Of a stretch of DNA of 64,000 nucleotides, positions 56,806-64,000 are shown piece after piece. The number at the start of each line of letters is the position of its first letter. Within the stretch, counting starts at the first letter, position 1. The DNA comes from Prevotella sp. S7-1-8. Its GTDB lineage: Bacteria; Bacteroidota; Bacteroidia; Bacteroidales; Bacteroidaceae. The position numbers were made by a program, and so were the translations under genes. The stretch is from the NCBI RefSeq assembly GCF_000758925.1, contig NZ_JRNC01000038.1, forward strand, positions 1 to 64,000, in the 5' to 3' direction. The notes under the pieces were generated by a model that had not been told where the DNA came from, made no database searches, and worked only from the letters and a program-made list of their open reading frames with translations.

Positions 56806-57172
56806 ATTTTATCACTAAAACGAGCGTCTATAAACAACCTCTTTTAGCCAAGCGAAAACCGAATTTGACACCATTTCTAACGCCTCCGGCTCAAAACATG
56901 GCCACGGCATTGAGCGTTTAGTGCTCAAAGGCATTGCGTTTAAGACCGAAACGCAAGCCGTTCGAGCATGAAACGCAAGACCATCAAAGCCTAATCACGA
57001 CACTATTAGAACCGAAACGCAAGCTGGCTAAAGGGCAAATCCACCAACTTTTCGACCAAAAGATAACAACAGTCTAATTTTTAGACAGTTACAAAACCAC
57101 TCCATTTTTGACGAATTTGCGCCCAAGGCGTCCGCCATTCGCAAATACGCAAAGCACAGAGAGGCTTTTGTC
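56806..57172 (+). repeat. ~380-bp intergenic repeat, copy D
   Basis: The left end is weak (ATTTTATCACTAAAACGAGC near 56806-56825). The middle carries repeated GAAACGCAAG units (at about 56948, 56970 and 57014). The right part has CATTTTTGACGAATTTGCG (57103-57121) and CGCAAATACGC (57140-57150), then AAAGCACAGAGAGGCTTTTGTC, nearly identical to the end of copy B. It lies between menB and lysS. Confidence 0.65.
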
Positions 57173-57391
57173 AGAATTTTTCAACATATTTTCCTCACTA
57201 CGACGATATGCCGCGCGCACGACAGCAAGCTCACGACGCAAACAAGTGGCGAACGGAGCGGCGTACGCAACAAATGTCGCGACGCAAACACGCCACGTAT
57301 GGTCGCGACCGTTTTTAGGGGCCGTCATCTCATAGCGTGGCACGCCCAACGCCACCCTCGCCATTGGCGCAAACCAACATTACGCAAAAAG

Positions 57392-57412
57392 CGGCACGCG
57401 CATTGCGTGCCG
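57392..57412. terminator. hairpin upstream of lysS
   Basis: CGGCACGC (57392-57399) pairs with GCGTGCCG (57405-57412) around a 5-base loop, followed by GGAGCATTATTATTTAAT. It could end transcription arriving from the left; the T tract is interrupted, so the call is modest. Confidence 0.5.
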
Positions 57413-57460
57413 GGAGCATTATTATTTAATTAAACCATCCTCTTTCTAAATACTTTTTAT

Positions 57461-57468
57461 TAACTTTG
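57461..57468 (+). promoter_or_regulatory. -7 box for lysS
   Basis: TAACTTTG within CTTTTTATTAACTTTGCA, identical over 18 bases to the menI promoter region. Leader about 27 bases. Confidence 0.6.
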
Positions 57469-57502
57469 CACGTTAGAAAGAATATATTGGAATAGTATAA
57501 AT

Positions 57503-59239
57503 ATGAACATTTTGGAATTGAGCGAGCAGGAGATAGGCCGTCGCCAAAGCTTGCAAGAACTAATCAATATGGGCATAACGCCCTACCCCGCCAACGAGTT
57601 CCCGACCAACGCGTTCTCCGTGGATATCATCAAGGAGTTTAAAGAGGATGAGAAGCGAGAAGTCGTGATAGCCGGAAGAATGATGACCCGACGGGTGATG
57701 GGGAAGGCAAGTTTCGTGGAATTGCAAGACAGCAAAGGTCGCATCCAAGTTTATGTGACCCGCGATGACATCTGCCCTGAAGACAACAAAGAGCTATATA
57801 ACAAGGTCTTTAAGAAACTGATGGATATTGGCGACTTCATCGGCATAAAGGGTTTTGTGTTTAAAACCCAAACCGGCGAGGTGTCCGTGCACGCCCAAGA
57901 ACTCAAGTTGCTGAGCAAAAGCATCAAGCCCCTGCCCATCGTGAAATACAAAGACGGCGAGACTTTCGACAAGTTTGACGACCCAGAGCTGCGCGCTCGC
58001 CAACGCTACGTGGACCTCGTGGTGAACGATGGCGTGAAAGACACGTTCCTCAAGCGAGCCACCGTGCTGCGAACCATGCGCCGCTTCTTTGACGAGGCAG
58101 GGTACACCGAGGTGGAGACGCCCACGCTGCAAAGTATCGCAGGCGGCGCGAGCGCGCGCCCGTTCATCACCCATTTCAACGCTCTCAACATAGACATGTA
58201 TATGCGCATTGCCACCGAGTTATACCTCAAGAGGCTGATAGTGGGTGGCTTTGAGGGTGTGTACGAGATAGGAAAGAACTTTCGCAACGAGGGCATGGAC
58301 AAGTTTCACAACCCCGAATTCACGTGCATGGAGCTGTACGTGCAGTACAAGGACTACAACTGGATGATGAGTTTCACCGAGAAATTGCTCGAAACCATCT
58401 GCATGGCTGTCAACGGCAGCACCGAGGTAAAAAACGGAGAGCATGTCATCTCGTTCAAGGCTCCATACAGACGGCTACCCATATTGGACGCCATCAAAGA
58501 GAAAACAGGATTTGACCTCACGGGGAAAACCGAACAAGAGATTTACAAGATAGCCACCGAGAACCTGAAAATGGAATCGGTGGATGAGACGTTCGGCAAA
58601 GGCAAACTCATCGACGAGATATTTGGCGAGTTTTGCGAGGGTACGTTCATACAGCCCACCTTTATCACGGACTATCCCGTGGAGATGTCCCCACTGACCA
58701 AGATGCACCGTTCCAAGCCGGGGCTTACGGAGCGATTCGAGTTGATGGTGAACGGCAAAGAGCTGGCTAACGCCTACTCTGAGCTGAACGACCCTCTCGA
58801 TCAAGAACAGCGATTCATAGACCAAATGCTGCTTGCGGACAAGGGTGACGACGAGGCTATGGTCATAGACCACGACTTCTTGCGCGCGTTGCAATACGGC
58901 ATGCCACCCACTTCGGGCATCGGTATTGGGATAGACCGATTGGTAATGATGATGACGGGGCAGCCGAACATTCAGGAAGTGATACTCTTCCCACAACTAA
59001 AACCGGAGAAGAAGATACCCCAGAGCGCCATTGCCGAGTGGGCGGAGCTTGGCGTAGAGGAAGATTGGGTGTACGTGCTGCGCAAAGCAGGTTTCAATCT
59101 TATACCTGACATCAAAGACGAGAAAGCCCAAGGCTTACAGCAAAAACTTGGCGAAATCGTCAAAAAATATAAGTTAGATTACAAAAAACCGTCTGTCGAC
59201 GAAATACAATCATGGATAGACAAGGCTAACAAAGACTAA
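57503..59239 (+). CDS. lysS: lysyl-tRNA synthetase (class II)
   Basis: Charges tRNA-Lys. It has 578 residues, the longer Bacteroidetes form. N-terminal OB-fold anticodon domain (about 55-170; VVIAGRMMTRRVMGKASF); class II motif 1 (RFFDEAGYTEVETPTLQ), motif 2 (GKNFRNEGMDKFHNPEFTCM) and motif 3 (SGIGIGIDRLVMMMTGQ). A C-terminal extension of about 70 residues follows motif 3. A promoter box sits about 35 bases upstream. Confidence 0.97.
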   Translation: MNILELSEQEIGRRQSLQELINMGITPYPANEFPTNAFSVDIIKEFKEDEKREVVIAGRMMTRRVMGKASFVELQDSKGRIQVYVTRDDICPEDNKELYNKVFKKLMDIGDFIGIKGFVFKTQTGEVSVHAQELKLLSKSIKPLPIVKYKDGETFDKFDDPELRARQRYVDLVVNDGVKDTFLKRATVLRTMRRFFDEAGYTEVETPTLQSIAGGASARPFITHFNALNIDMYMRIATELYLKRLIVGGFEGVYEIGKNFRNEGMDKFHNPEFTCMELYVQYKDYNWMMSFTEKLLETICMAVNGSTEVKNGEHVISFKAPYRRLPILDAIKEKTGFDLTGKTEQEIYKIATENLKMESVDETFGKGKLIDEIFGEFCEGTFIQPTFITDYPVEMSPLTKMHRSKPGLTERFELMVNGKELANAYSELNDPLDQEQRFIDQMLLADKGDDEAMVIDHDFLRALQYGMPPTSGIGIGIDRLVMMMTGQPNIQEVILFPQLKPEKKIPQSAIAEWAELGVEEDWVYVLRKAGFNLIPDIKDEKAQGLQQKLGEIVKKYKLDYKKPSVDEIQSWIDKANKD

Positions 59240-59450
59240 AAGACAAGAAAACAAAGGACAGCAACGCTATAAGTTTCTTAATGAAATGGGCATAAACGGC
59301 ATGTTGACCCAAGCGTGGCCAAATGCGTTCTCCAGCATTATAAAATCACAATAGAAATATGTACTGATGTTCTTTCGCATGAAAATGAAACTAAAAAGAA
59401 AATTGTTCTTATGTCTTTATGCCCAACGTCACGCCCTAATGTCATAAGTT

Positions 59451-60446
59451 ATGTTCGACATTGGTAAGATAGCTATAATCGGAGGAGGATCGTGGGCCAC
59501 GGCCATCGCCAAGATAGTGGTGAACCATACGCATCACATTGGATGGTACATGCGTCGAGACGATCGTATCGAGGATTTCGTTCGCCTCGGTCATAACCCT
59601 GCCTACCTTACGTCGGCGCATTTTGACGTGGACGAGATATTCTTCTCGTCAGACCTCAACAAGATAGCCAAGACCTACGACACGTTGGTGTTCGTCACAC
59701 CATCGCCCTATCTGAAAAACCATCTTAAGAAGCTCAAGACAAACATACGAGACAAATTTATCGTCACGGCCATCAAAGGTATCGTGCCCGACGAGAATCT
59801 GATTTGCTCGGAATATTTCCATAAGAGATTTGGCGTGGACTTTGACAACTTGGCTTGTATAGGTGGCCCTTCGCATGCGGAGGAAGTGGCTTTAGACAGG
59901 CTGAGCTATCTCACGGTAGCCTGCCGCGACCTTGTCAAAGCAAAAGCTTTTACGGACGTGCTGGACTCTGACGTGATCAAGACCAAGCTATCCTCGGATG
60001 TCGTGGGCATCGAATACTCATCCGTACTGAAAAATGTTTATGCCATAGCCGCGGGCATTTGCAACGGTTTGAAATATGGCGATAACTTTCAAGCGGTGCT
60101 TATGAGCAACGCTGTACAAGAAATGAACCGCTTTCTCACCGTGGTGCACCCTCTGGAACGCTCTATCATTGACAGCGTTTACCTCGGAGACCTTTTAGTG
60201 ACAGGCTATTCGAACTTTTCACGAAACCGCACTTTTGGTATGATGATCGGGCAAGGGTATAGCGTAAAGACTGCGCAAATAGAGATGGAAATGATTGCTG
60301 AGGGATATTACGGCACCAAATGTATGAAAGAGATAAACCGACACCTGCATGTCAACATGCCCATTCTCGATGCCGTCTACAATATTTTGTATGAGCGTAT
60401 CAATCCCAAGAGAGAGATAAAACTCTTGACAGACTCGTTCAGGTGA
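59451..60446 (+). CDS. gpsA: glycerol-3-phosphate dehydrogenase (NAD(P)+)
   Basis: Reduces dihydroxyacetone phosphate to sn-glycerol-3-phosphate for phospholipid synthesis. It has 331 residues. The dinucleotide-binding IIGGGSWATAIAKI is near residue 8. FVTPSPYLKNHL, the catalytic Lys in TAIKGIVPDEN, GGPSHAEEVALDRLSYLTVA and LKNVYAIAAGICNGLKYGDN are the family blocks. It is separated from lysS by 211 bases and from pgi by 181, both without another gene. It may be its own transcript. Confidence 0.95.
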   Translation: MFDIGKIAIIGGGSWATAIAKIVVNHTHHIGWYMRRDDRIEDFVRLGHNPAYLTSAHFDVDEIFFSSDLNKIAKTYDTLVFVTPSPYLKNHLKKLKTNIRDKFIVTAIKGIVPDENLICSEYFHKRFGVDFDNLACIGGPSHAEEVALDRLSYLTVACRDLVKAKAFTDVLDSDVIKTKLSSDVVGIEYSSVLKNVYAIAAGICNGLKYGDNFQAVLMSNAVQEMNRFLTVVHPLERSIIDSVYLGDLLVTGYSNFSRNRTFGMMIGQGYSVKTAQIEMEMIAEGYYGTKCMKEINRHLHVNMPILDAVYNILYERINPKREIKLLTDSFR

Positions 60447-60627
60447 TTTGGCAGAGCGCGTGATCAGGCCAAGACGTGTCGACGGCCGCAACGCGCGCCA
60501 AGCAGGGAACGATCAGGGGCGAGGTAAAAAAAGAGAACGAAATTTTAAAAAAAACACTATTAATATTCACGGGATAAACGGACAGCGAAATGCGTTTGCG
60601 CACCTTTCTGTCTGAAAATCTGTCTTA

Positions 60628-61992
60628 ATGTCAAAAACAATGGAAATGATCAAATTAGACATTACAAAGGCCACCAAGTTCCTCAAGGCAGGAGCGGTGG
60701 AGTGTTTAGAACCCAAAGTGAAAGCCGCCCAAGAGGCTTTGGAGAACGGATCGTGCGAGGGCAGCGACTTCCTCGGCTGGTTGCATTTGCCAACAAATAC
60801 TTCTGACAAATTCCTTGACGAGGTACAAGCGGTGGCAAACACACTGCGCAAGAAGTGCGAAGTGGTGGTAGTGGCCGGTATTGGTGGGTCGTACCTCGGA
60901 GCGAGGGCTGTCATCGAGGCGTTGGGAAACAGTTTCTCATGGCTCATCAACGACAAGAAAAACCCAACCATACTGTTCGCTGGCAACAACATCGGGGAGG
61001 ATTATCTCTACGAGCTGACCGAATATCTCAAAGACAAGAAGTTTGGTATCATCAACATCTCCAAGTCTGGAACAACCACGGAGACCGCGTTGGCCTTTAG
61101 ACTGCTGAAGAAACAATGCGAGAACCAACGAGGCAAGGCAGAGGCGAAAGAGGTCATCGTGGCTATCACCGACGCCAAAAAGGGAGCCGCCCGCACATGC
61201 GCCGACAAGGAAGGGTACAAGAGTTTTGTCATCCCAGACAATGTGGGTGGACGTTTTTCAGTGCTCACCCCAGTGGGATTGCTGCCCATAGCTGTGGCCG
61301 GATACGACATCAAGGCACTCATAAGGGGTGCTCAGGATATGGAAAAAGCGACCGGGAAAGACGTACCCCTTGCCCAAAACATTGCCGCCCAATATGCCGC
61401 CACGCGACAGGCGCTATACCAACAAGCAGGCAAGAAAATAGAAATCGTGGTCAATTTCCAACCTAAATTGCATTTCATAGGCGAGTGGTGGAAACAACTT
61501 TACGGCGAGAGCGAGGGCAAAGACAACAAGGGAATATTCCCCGCCGCGTGCGACTTCACCACCGACCTGCATTCCATGGGCCAATGGATACAGCAAGGAG
61601 AACGCTCCATCTTTGAGACTGTGCTCTCCATTGAGAACCCCAACCATCGTTTAGACTTCCCCTCAGACGAAGAAAATCTCGACGGATTGAACTTTCTCGC
61701 AGGCAAACGCGTGGACGAAGTGAACAAGATGGCGGAGCTGGGCACAAGTTTGGCACACGTGGACGGCAACGTGCCCAATATCCGCGTGAGCGTTCCTACA
61801 CTTGACGAGCGATATTTGGGACAACTCATCTACTTCTTCGAGATAGCTTGTGGCATCAGTGGGTTGATACAAGAGGTGAACCCATTCAACCAGCCCGGAG
61901 TGGAAGCCTACAAGAAAAACATGTTCGCGCTGCTCAACAAGCCAGGCTACGAGGCGGAGAGCAAGGCTATCAAGGAGAGACTTTCCAAATAA
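60628..61992 (+). CDS. pgi: glucose-6-phosphate isomerase
   Basis: Interconverts glucose-6-phosphate and fructose-6-phosphate. It has 454 residues, the shorter Gram-positive/Bacteroidetes type. Blocks: [51 protein letters not shown]; and the C-terminal signature [22 protein letters not shown] 60628 was used; ATG 60640 is possible. A terminator hairpin follows 57 bases after the stop. Confidence 0.96.
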   Translation: MSKTMEMIKLDITKATKFLKAGAVECLEPKVKAAQEALENGSCEGSDFLGWLHLPTNTSDKFLDEVQAVANTLRKKCEVVVVAGIGGSYLGARAVIEALGNSFSWLINDKKNPTILFAGNNIGEDYLYELTEYLKDKKFGIINISKSGTTTETALAFRLLKKQCENQRGKAEAKEVIVAITDAKKGAARTCADKEGYKSFVIPDNVGGRFSVLTPVGLLPIAVAGYDIKALIRGAQDMEKATGKDVPLAQNIAAQYAATRQALYQQAGKKIEIVVNFQPKLHFIGEWWKQLYGESEGKDNKGIFPAACDFTTDLHSMGQWIQQGERSIFETVLSIENPNHRLDFPSDEENLDGLNFLAGKRVDEVNKMAELGTSLAHVDGNVPNIRVSVPTLDERYLGQLIYFFEIACGISGLIQEVNPFNQPGVEAYKKNMFALLNKPGYEAESKAIKERLSK

Positions 61993-62049
61993 GAAAGCGT
62001 CGCAAACCGAACGCCACCATAATGGCTTATGGTAAAAAGGCAACGAATC

Positions 62050-62075
62050 GTGGGTGTAGTTTCGATTACACCCAC
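62050..62075 (+). terminator. intrinsic terminator after pgi
   Basis: GTGGGTGTA (62050-62058) pairs with TACACCCAC (62067-62075), 8-base loop, followed by ATTTATTTT. It lies just before the next gene's ATG at 62090. Confidence 0.8.
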
Positions 62076-62089
62076 ATTTATTTTAAGAC

Positions 62090-62860
62090 ATGATGAATAT
62101 TTCCAAAGCTATCAAGGCATACAACAAACAATGGCAACACAACGCCGTCGCGTCGCAAGGAACAGGCGACCGGGCTTTCTCGCCGCACGCCGTATTGTTC
62201 GACATGGATGGGGTGCTCTACAACTCGATGCCCCATCACGCCGTAGCATGGCAAGAGGCGATGGCTCGTTTCGACCTTGACATGACAGCGGCGGACGCTT
62301 ACGCCACCGAGGGGGCGCGCGGAATTGACACCATCAGAATGTTTGTCAAGCAACAAAAAGGCAAAGAAATATCCATTGAAGAAGCACAAAAGATATACGA
62401 TGTAAAGACCGAAATTTTTCACAGTATGGGCGAAGCGCCCATCTTTGATGGCGTGATGCCATTGATGCAAAAGATTAAAGCCTGTGGCATGCGGGTCTGT
62501 ATCGTCACCGGCTCTGGACAAAAGCCACTCATTCGGAGGGTGGCTCGTGACTTCAAGGCATTTCTGACAGAAAGCGACATCGTTACCGCCTACGACGTAA
62601 AACGCGGGAAACCCCATCCAGACCCATATCTCATGGGGTTGGAAAGAGCGGGCGACTTGCGCCCTTGGCAAGGCATCGTGGTAGAAAACGCGCCTTTGGG
62701 CGTGCGCGCCGGCGTGGCCGCGAAGATATTTACAGTGGCCATCAACAGCGGGCCTCTTCCAGACAGGGCCTTGCTTGACGAAGGCGCCAACTTATTATAC
62801 GCGACAATCGCCGACTTCTGCAACGACTGGGAAAACTTAGCTAAATGCTGCGCGCCATAG
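62090..62860 (+). CDS. HAD-superfamily hydrolase (beta-phosphoglucomutase-like)
   Basis: A 256-residue cytoplasmic HAD phosphatase. Motif I LFDMDGVLYNS gives nucleophile Asp38 and acid Asp40; motif II is VTGSGQKPL; motif III Lys and motif IV are in KRGKPHPDPYLMGLERAG and VVENAPLGVRAG. A helical cap (about 50-120) marks subfamily I, typical of beta-phosphoglucomutase or small phosphosugar phosphatases. The first 30 residues are an extension before motif I. The substrate cannot be stated. It begins right after the pgi terminator, so its transcription may rely on read-through or a weak local promoter. Confidence 0.85.
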   Translation: MMNISKAIKAYNKQWQHNAVASQGTGDRAFSPHAVLFDMDGVLYNSMPHHAVAWQEAMARFDLDMTAADAYATEGARGIDTIRMFVKQQKGKEISIEEAQKIYDVKTEIFHSMGEAPIFDGVMPLMQKIKACGMRVCIVTGSGQKPLIRRVARDFKAFLTESDIVTAYDVKRGKPHPDPYLMGLERAGDLRPWQGIVVENAPLGVRAGVAAKIFTVAINSGPLPDRALLDEGANLLYATIADFCNDWENLAKCCAP

Positions 62861-62969
62861 CCATCCACGACAAGCAATGCCAAGCTCCGTATGCGTTATT
62901 GGCTGGCACATGAGGGTATCCATAATATAAAAGTAGTCAACAGACCTGTCATTTATCATTTTAAAACGC

Positions 62970-62977
62970 TATATTTG
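62970..62977 (+). promoter_or_regulatory. -7 box for the secreted coiled-coil protein
   Basis: TATATTTG fits TAnnTTTG. Ten bases separate it from the ATG at 62987, so the transcript would be nearly leaderless. Confidence 0.45.
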
Positions 62978-62986
62978 TATATCATT

Positions 62987-63667
62987 ATGAGAGACGTATG
63001 TGTTTACATATTGTTGATTGCCTCATTAGCAGCCAATGCTCAAGGGCAACCGGAGCCATCGAGAAAATTTGTCGTGGCTGACATGGAAACGCGCGTGCCC
63101 ATCCGAAACGTCATCGTGGCATGGGGGGAAAACGGCCGAGATACCACCAACTATCGCGGCGTGTGCCACATTCCCGACAAATTCGACACGCTAACCGTGT
63201 ACAAAGCCAACTATTTGACAGAGCGGTTGTCATACAGAGAGGTGAAAGACACCACGTTTTTGCTGCCCAATCACAACCGTATCAACGAGGTGACAATTTG
63301 GGGAAAAGACAGGGAGAGAGAGTTGCAAGACAATGTCAACGATTGGACAAGGCAGAGAAACGCGCCGCCCTCAAACTCAGGGGGCCTTATTGCGGTAACT
63401 TTTGACATGGCCAGATTGTTGGACAAACGTTACCAAAGAGACCAAAAACAACTACAAAAGGTACGTAGCACTTTCAACCAAATGGACAAATACGATGACG
63501 ACCCGATCGTAAACGCCTATAAGAAAGAACTCGAGGAACGTCGGCTCGCGGCTGAAAGAGCCAAAAATTTGGAGGAACAGAAAAAGAAATCGCGCCAAAA
63601 AGGCCAGAAAGCCATAGAGGAAAAGAAACGCCAAACCGAAAAAACGGCCACGCGACTGGAACGGTAG
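62987..63667 (+). CDS. secreted protein with regulatory-like domain and charged coiled coil, unknown role
   Basis: A 226-residue protein. Signal peptide (about 1-19, ending LAANAQG); a small beta domain (about 25-105; FVVADMETRVPIRNVIVAWG, then DTTNYRGVCHIP) like the carboxypeptidase-regulatory domain at the front of SusC proteins, but with no plug or barrel. A highly charged Lys/Glu-rich helix or coiled coil (about 150-226) completes it. I chose ATG 62987, which starts the signal peptide and follows a promoter-like box; an upstream in-frame ATG at 62891 is less likely. I do not know its function; a periplasmic or envelope role is plausible. Confidence 0.7.
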   Translation: MRDVCVYILLIASLAANAQGQPEPSRKFVVADMETRVPIRNVIVAWGENGRDTTNYRGVCHIPDKFDTLTVYKANYLTERLSYREVKDTTFLLPNHNRINEVTIWGKDRERELQDNVNDWTRQRNAPPSNSGGLIAVTFDMARLLDKRYQRDQKQLQKVRSTFNQMDKYDDDPIVNAYKKELEERRLAAERAKNLEEQKKKSRQKGQKAIEEKKRQTEKTATRLER

Positions 63668-63678
63668 GATACGAAAAA

Positions 63679-63718
63679 CGCGCCAGCAACACATGGTCTC
63701 ACGTGTGTCTTTGGCGCG
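63679..63718. terminator. bidirectional hairpin between convergent genes
   Basis: CGCGCCA (63679-63685) pairs with TGGCGCG (63712-63718), with further inner pairing of ACACATG and CACGTGTGT. It lies between the convergent secreted-protein and YbjQ-family genes. Confidence 0.5.
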
Positions 63719-63742
63719 TGTCTCGTCTGTCAGGGGCATGGG

Positions 63743-64000
63743 TCAAATCACCACGGCCGTTCCGCTCGCTGTCACCATAAGCATGGAATTGTTAGCGCCA
63801 ATGGTCTCATAGTCAAGGTCTATGCCCACGATGGCATTGCCACCGAGTTGCCGGGCACGCTCTTGCATCTCCGCGACGGCCGTGTCTTTGGCTTGCCGCA
63901 GCACTTTCTCGTACGAGCCACTGCGCCCACCGATGATGTCTCTAATACTTGCGAAAAAATCCTTGAAAGCGTTGGCGCCGATAATTGTCTCGCCAGTCAC
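63743..64000 (-). CDS. YbjQ family (UPF0145) heavy-metal-binding-like protein, partial
   Basis: The visible 86 codons encode the C-terminal ~85 residues of a YbjQ/UPF0145 protein: [20 protein letters not shown], then [18 protein letters not shown] and [16 protein letters not shown]. The family is about 105 residues, so roughly 20 N-terminal residues lie beyond the right edge. A GTG at the edge is not the true start. The family is often labelled heavy-metal-binding from structure, but the biological role is not established. Confidence 0.88.
   Translation of the reverse strand: MTGETIIGANAFKDFFASIRDIIGGRSGSYEKVLRQAKDTAVAEMQERARQLGGNAIVGIDLDYETIGANNSMLMVTASGTAVVI

Noticed and set aside
56806..57172. 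Repeated GAAACGCAAG units considered as a CRISPR array
   Set aside because: Units are short, irregularly spaced and degenerate, with no spacers of constant length and no cas genes nearby.
57089..57364. 91-codon minus-strand frame
   Set aside because: Overlaps repeat copy D, with no family or start signal.

Overview
The window comes from a Bacteroidales bacterium, most likely Prevotellaceae. The basis is three SusC/SusD pairs, a hybrid two-component sensor-regulator, the Bacteroidetes gene order nusB-yajC-ybbR-coaE-DUF5606, lipoproteins with Bacteroidetes-style N-termini, and promoters of the Bacteroidetes type (TTTG at -33, TAnnTTTG at -7). The species is not identified. No tRNA, rRNA, CRISPR array or intact mobile element was seen.

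Layout. 0-1.4 kb: AT-rich stretch, a hairpin repeat and a broken IS66 transposase. 1.4-4.9 kb (minus): DUF5606, coaE, ybbR, yajC, nusB. 5.1-7.5 kb (plus): rplY, pth, an S4 RNA-binding protein, purN. 7.7-8.5 kb: IS5-type transposase remnant and the first copy of a roughly 380-bp intergenic repeat. 8.9-11.3 kb: aroB and an anaerobic sulfatase maturase. 11.4-23.9 kb (plus): glycosaminoglycan locus 1 (SusC, SusD, surface lipoprotein, PL8 chondroitin lyase, a small secreted protein, a PL29-type lyase). 24.6-34.7 kb (plus): S8 and S9 peptidases with a SusC/SusD pair and two lipoproteins, probably a peptide-uptake locus. 35.0-49.7 kb (minus): glycosaminoglycan locus 2 (GH88, heparinase II/III-like lyase, SusD, SusC, Ser-type sulfatase) with its HTCS regulator. 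50.0-56.3 kb: menaquinone genes menE and menC (minus), then menI, menF, menD and menB (plus). 56.3-57.4 kb: a gutted acyltransferase pseudogene and the fourth repeat copy. 57.5-64 kb: lysS, gpsA, pgi, a HAD phosphatase, a secreted protein of unknown role, and a partial YbjQ-family gene.

How the parts fit. The two glycosaminoglycan loci look like one split system for chondroitin sulfate/hyaluronan-type polymers. Surface lipoproteins and SusCD capture and import oligosaccharides. PL8, PL29-type and heparinase-like lyases cut the chain, the sulfatase (activated by the radical-SAM maturase) removes sulfate, and GH88 hydrolyses unsaturated disaccharides. Both loci carry paired TTGTACA boxes upstream of their lead genes, which suggests shared control by the HTCS. 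The strongest candidates for new biology are the four-copy intergenic repeat, the freestanding paralogue of the PL29 C-terminal module, and the covarying hairpin repeat.
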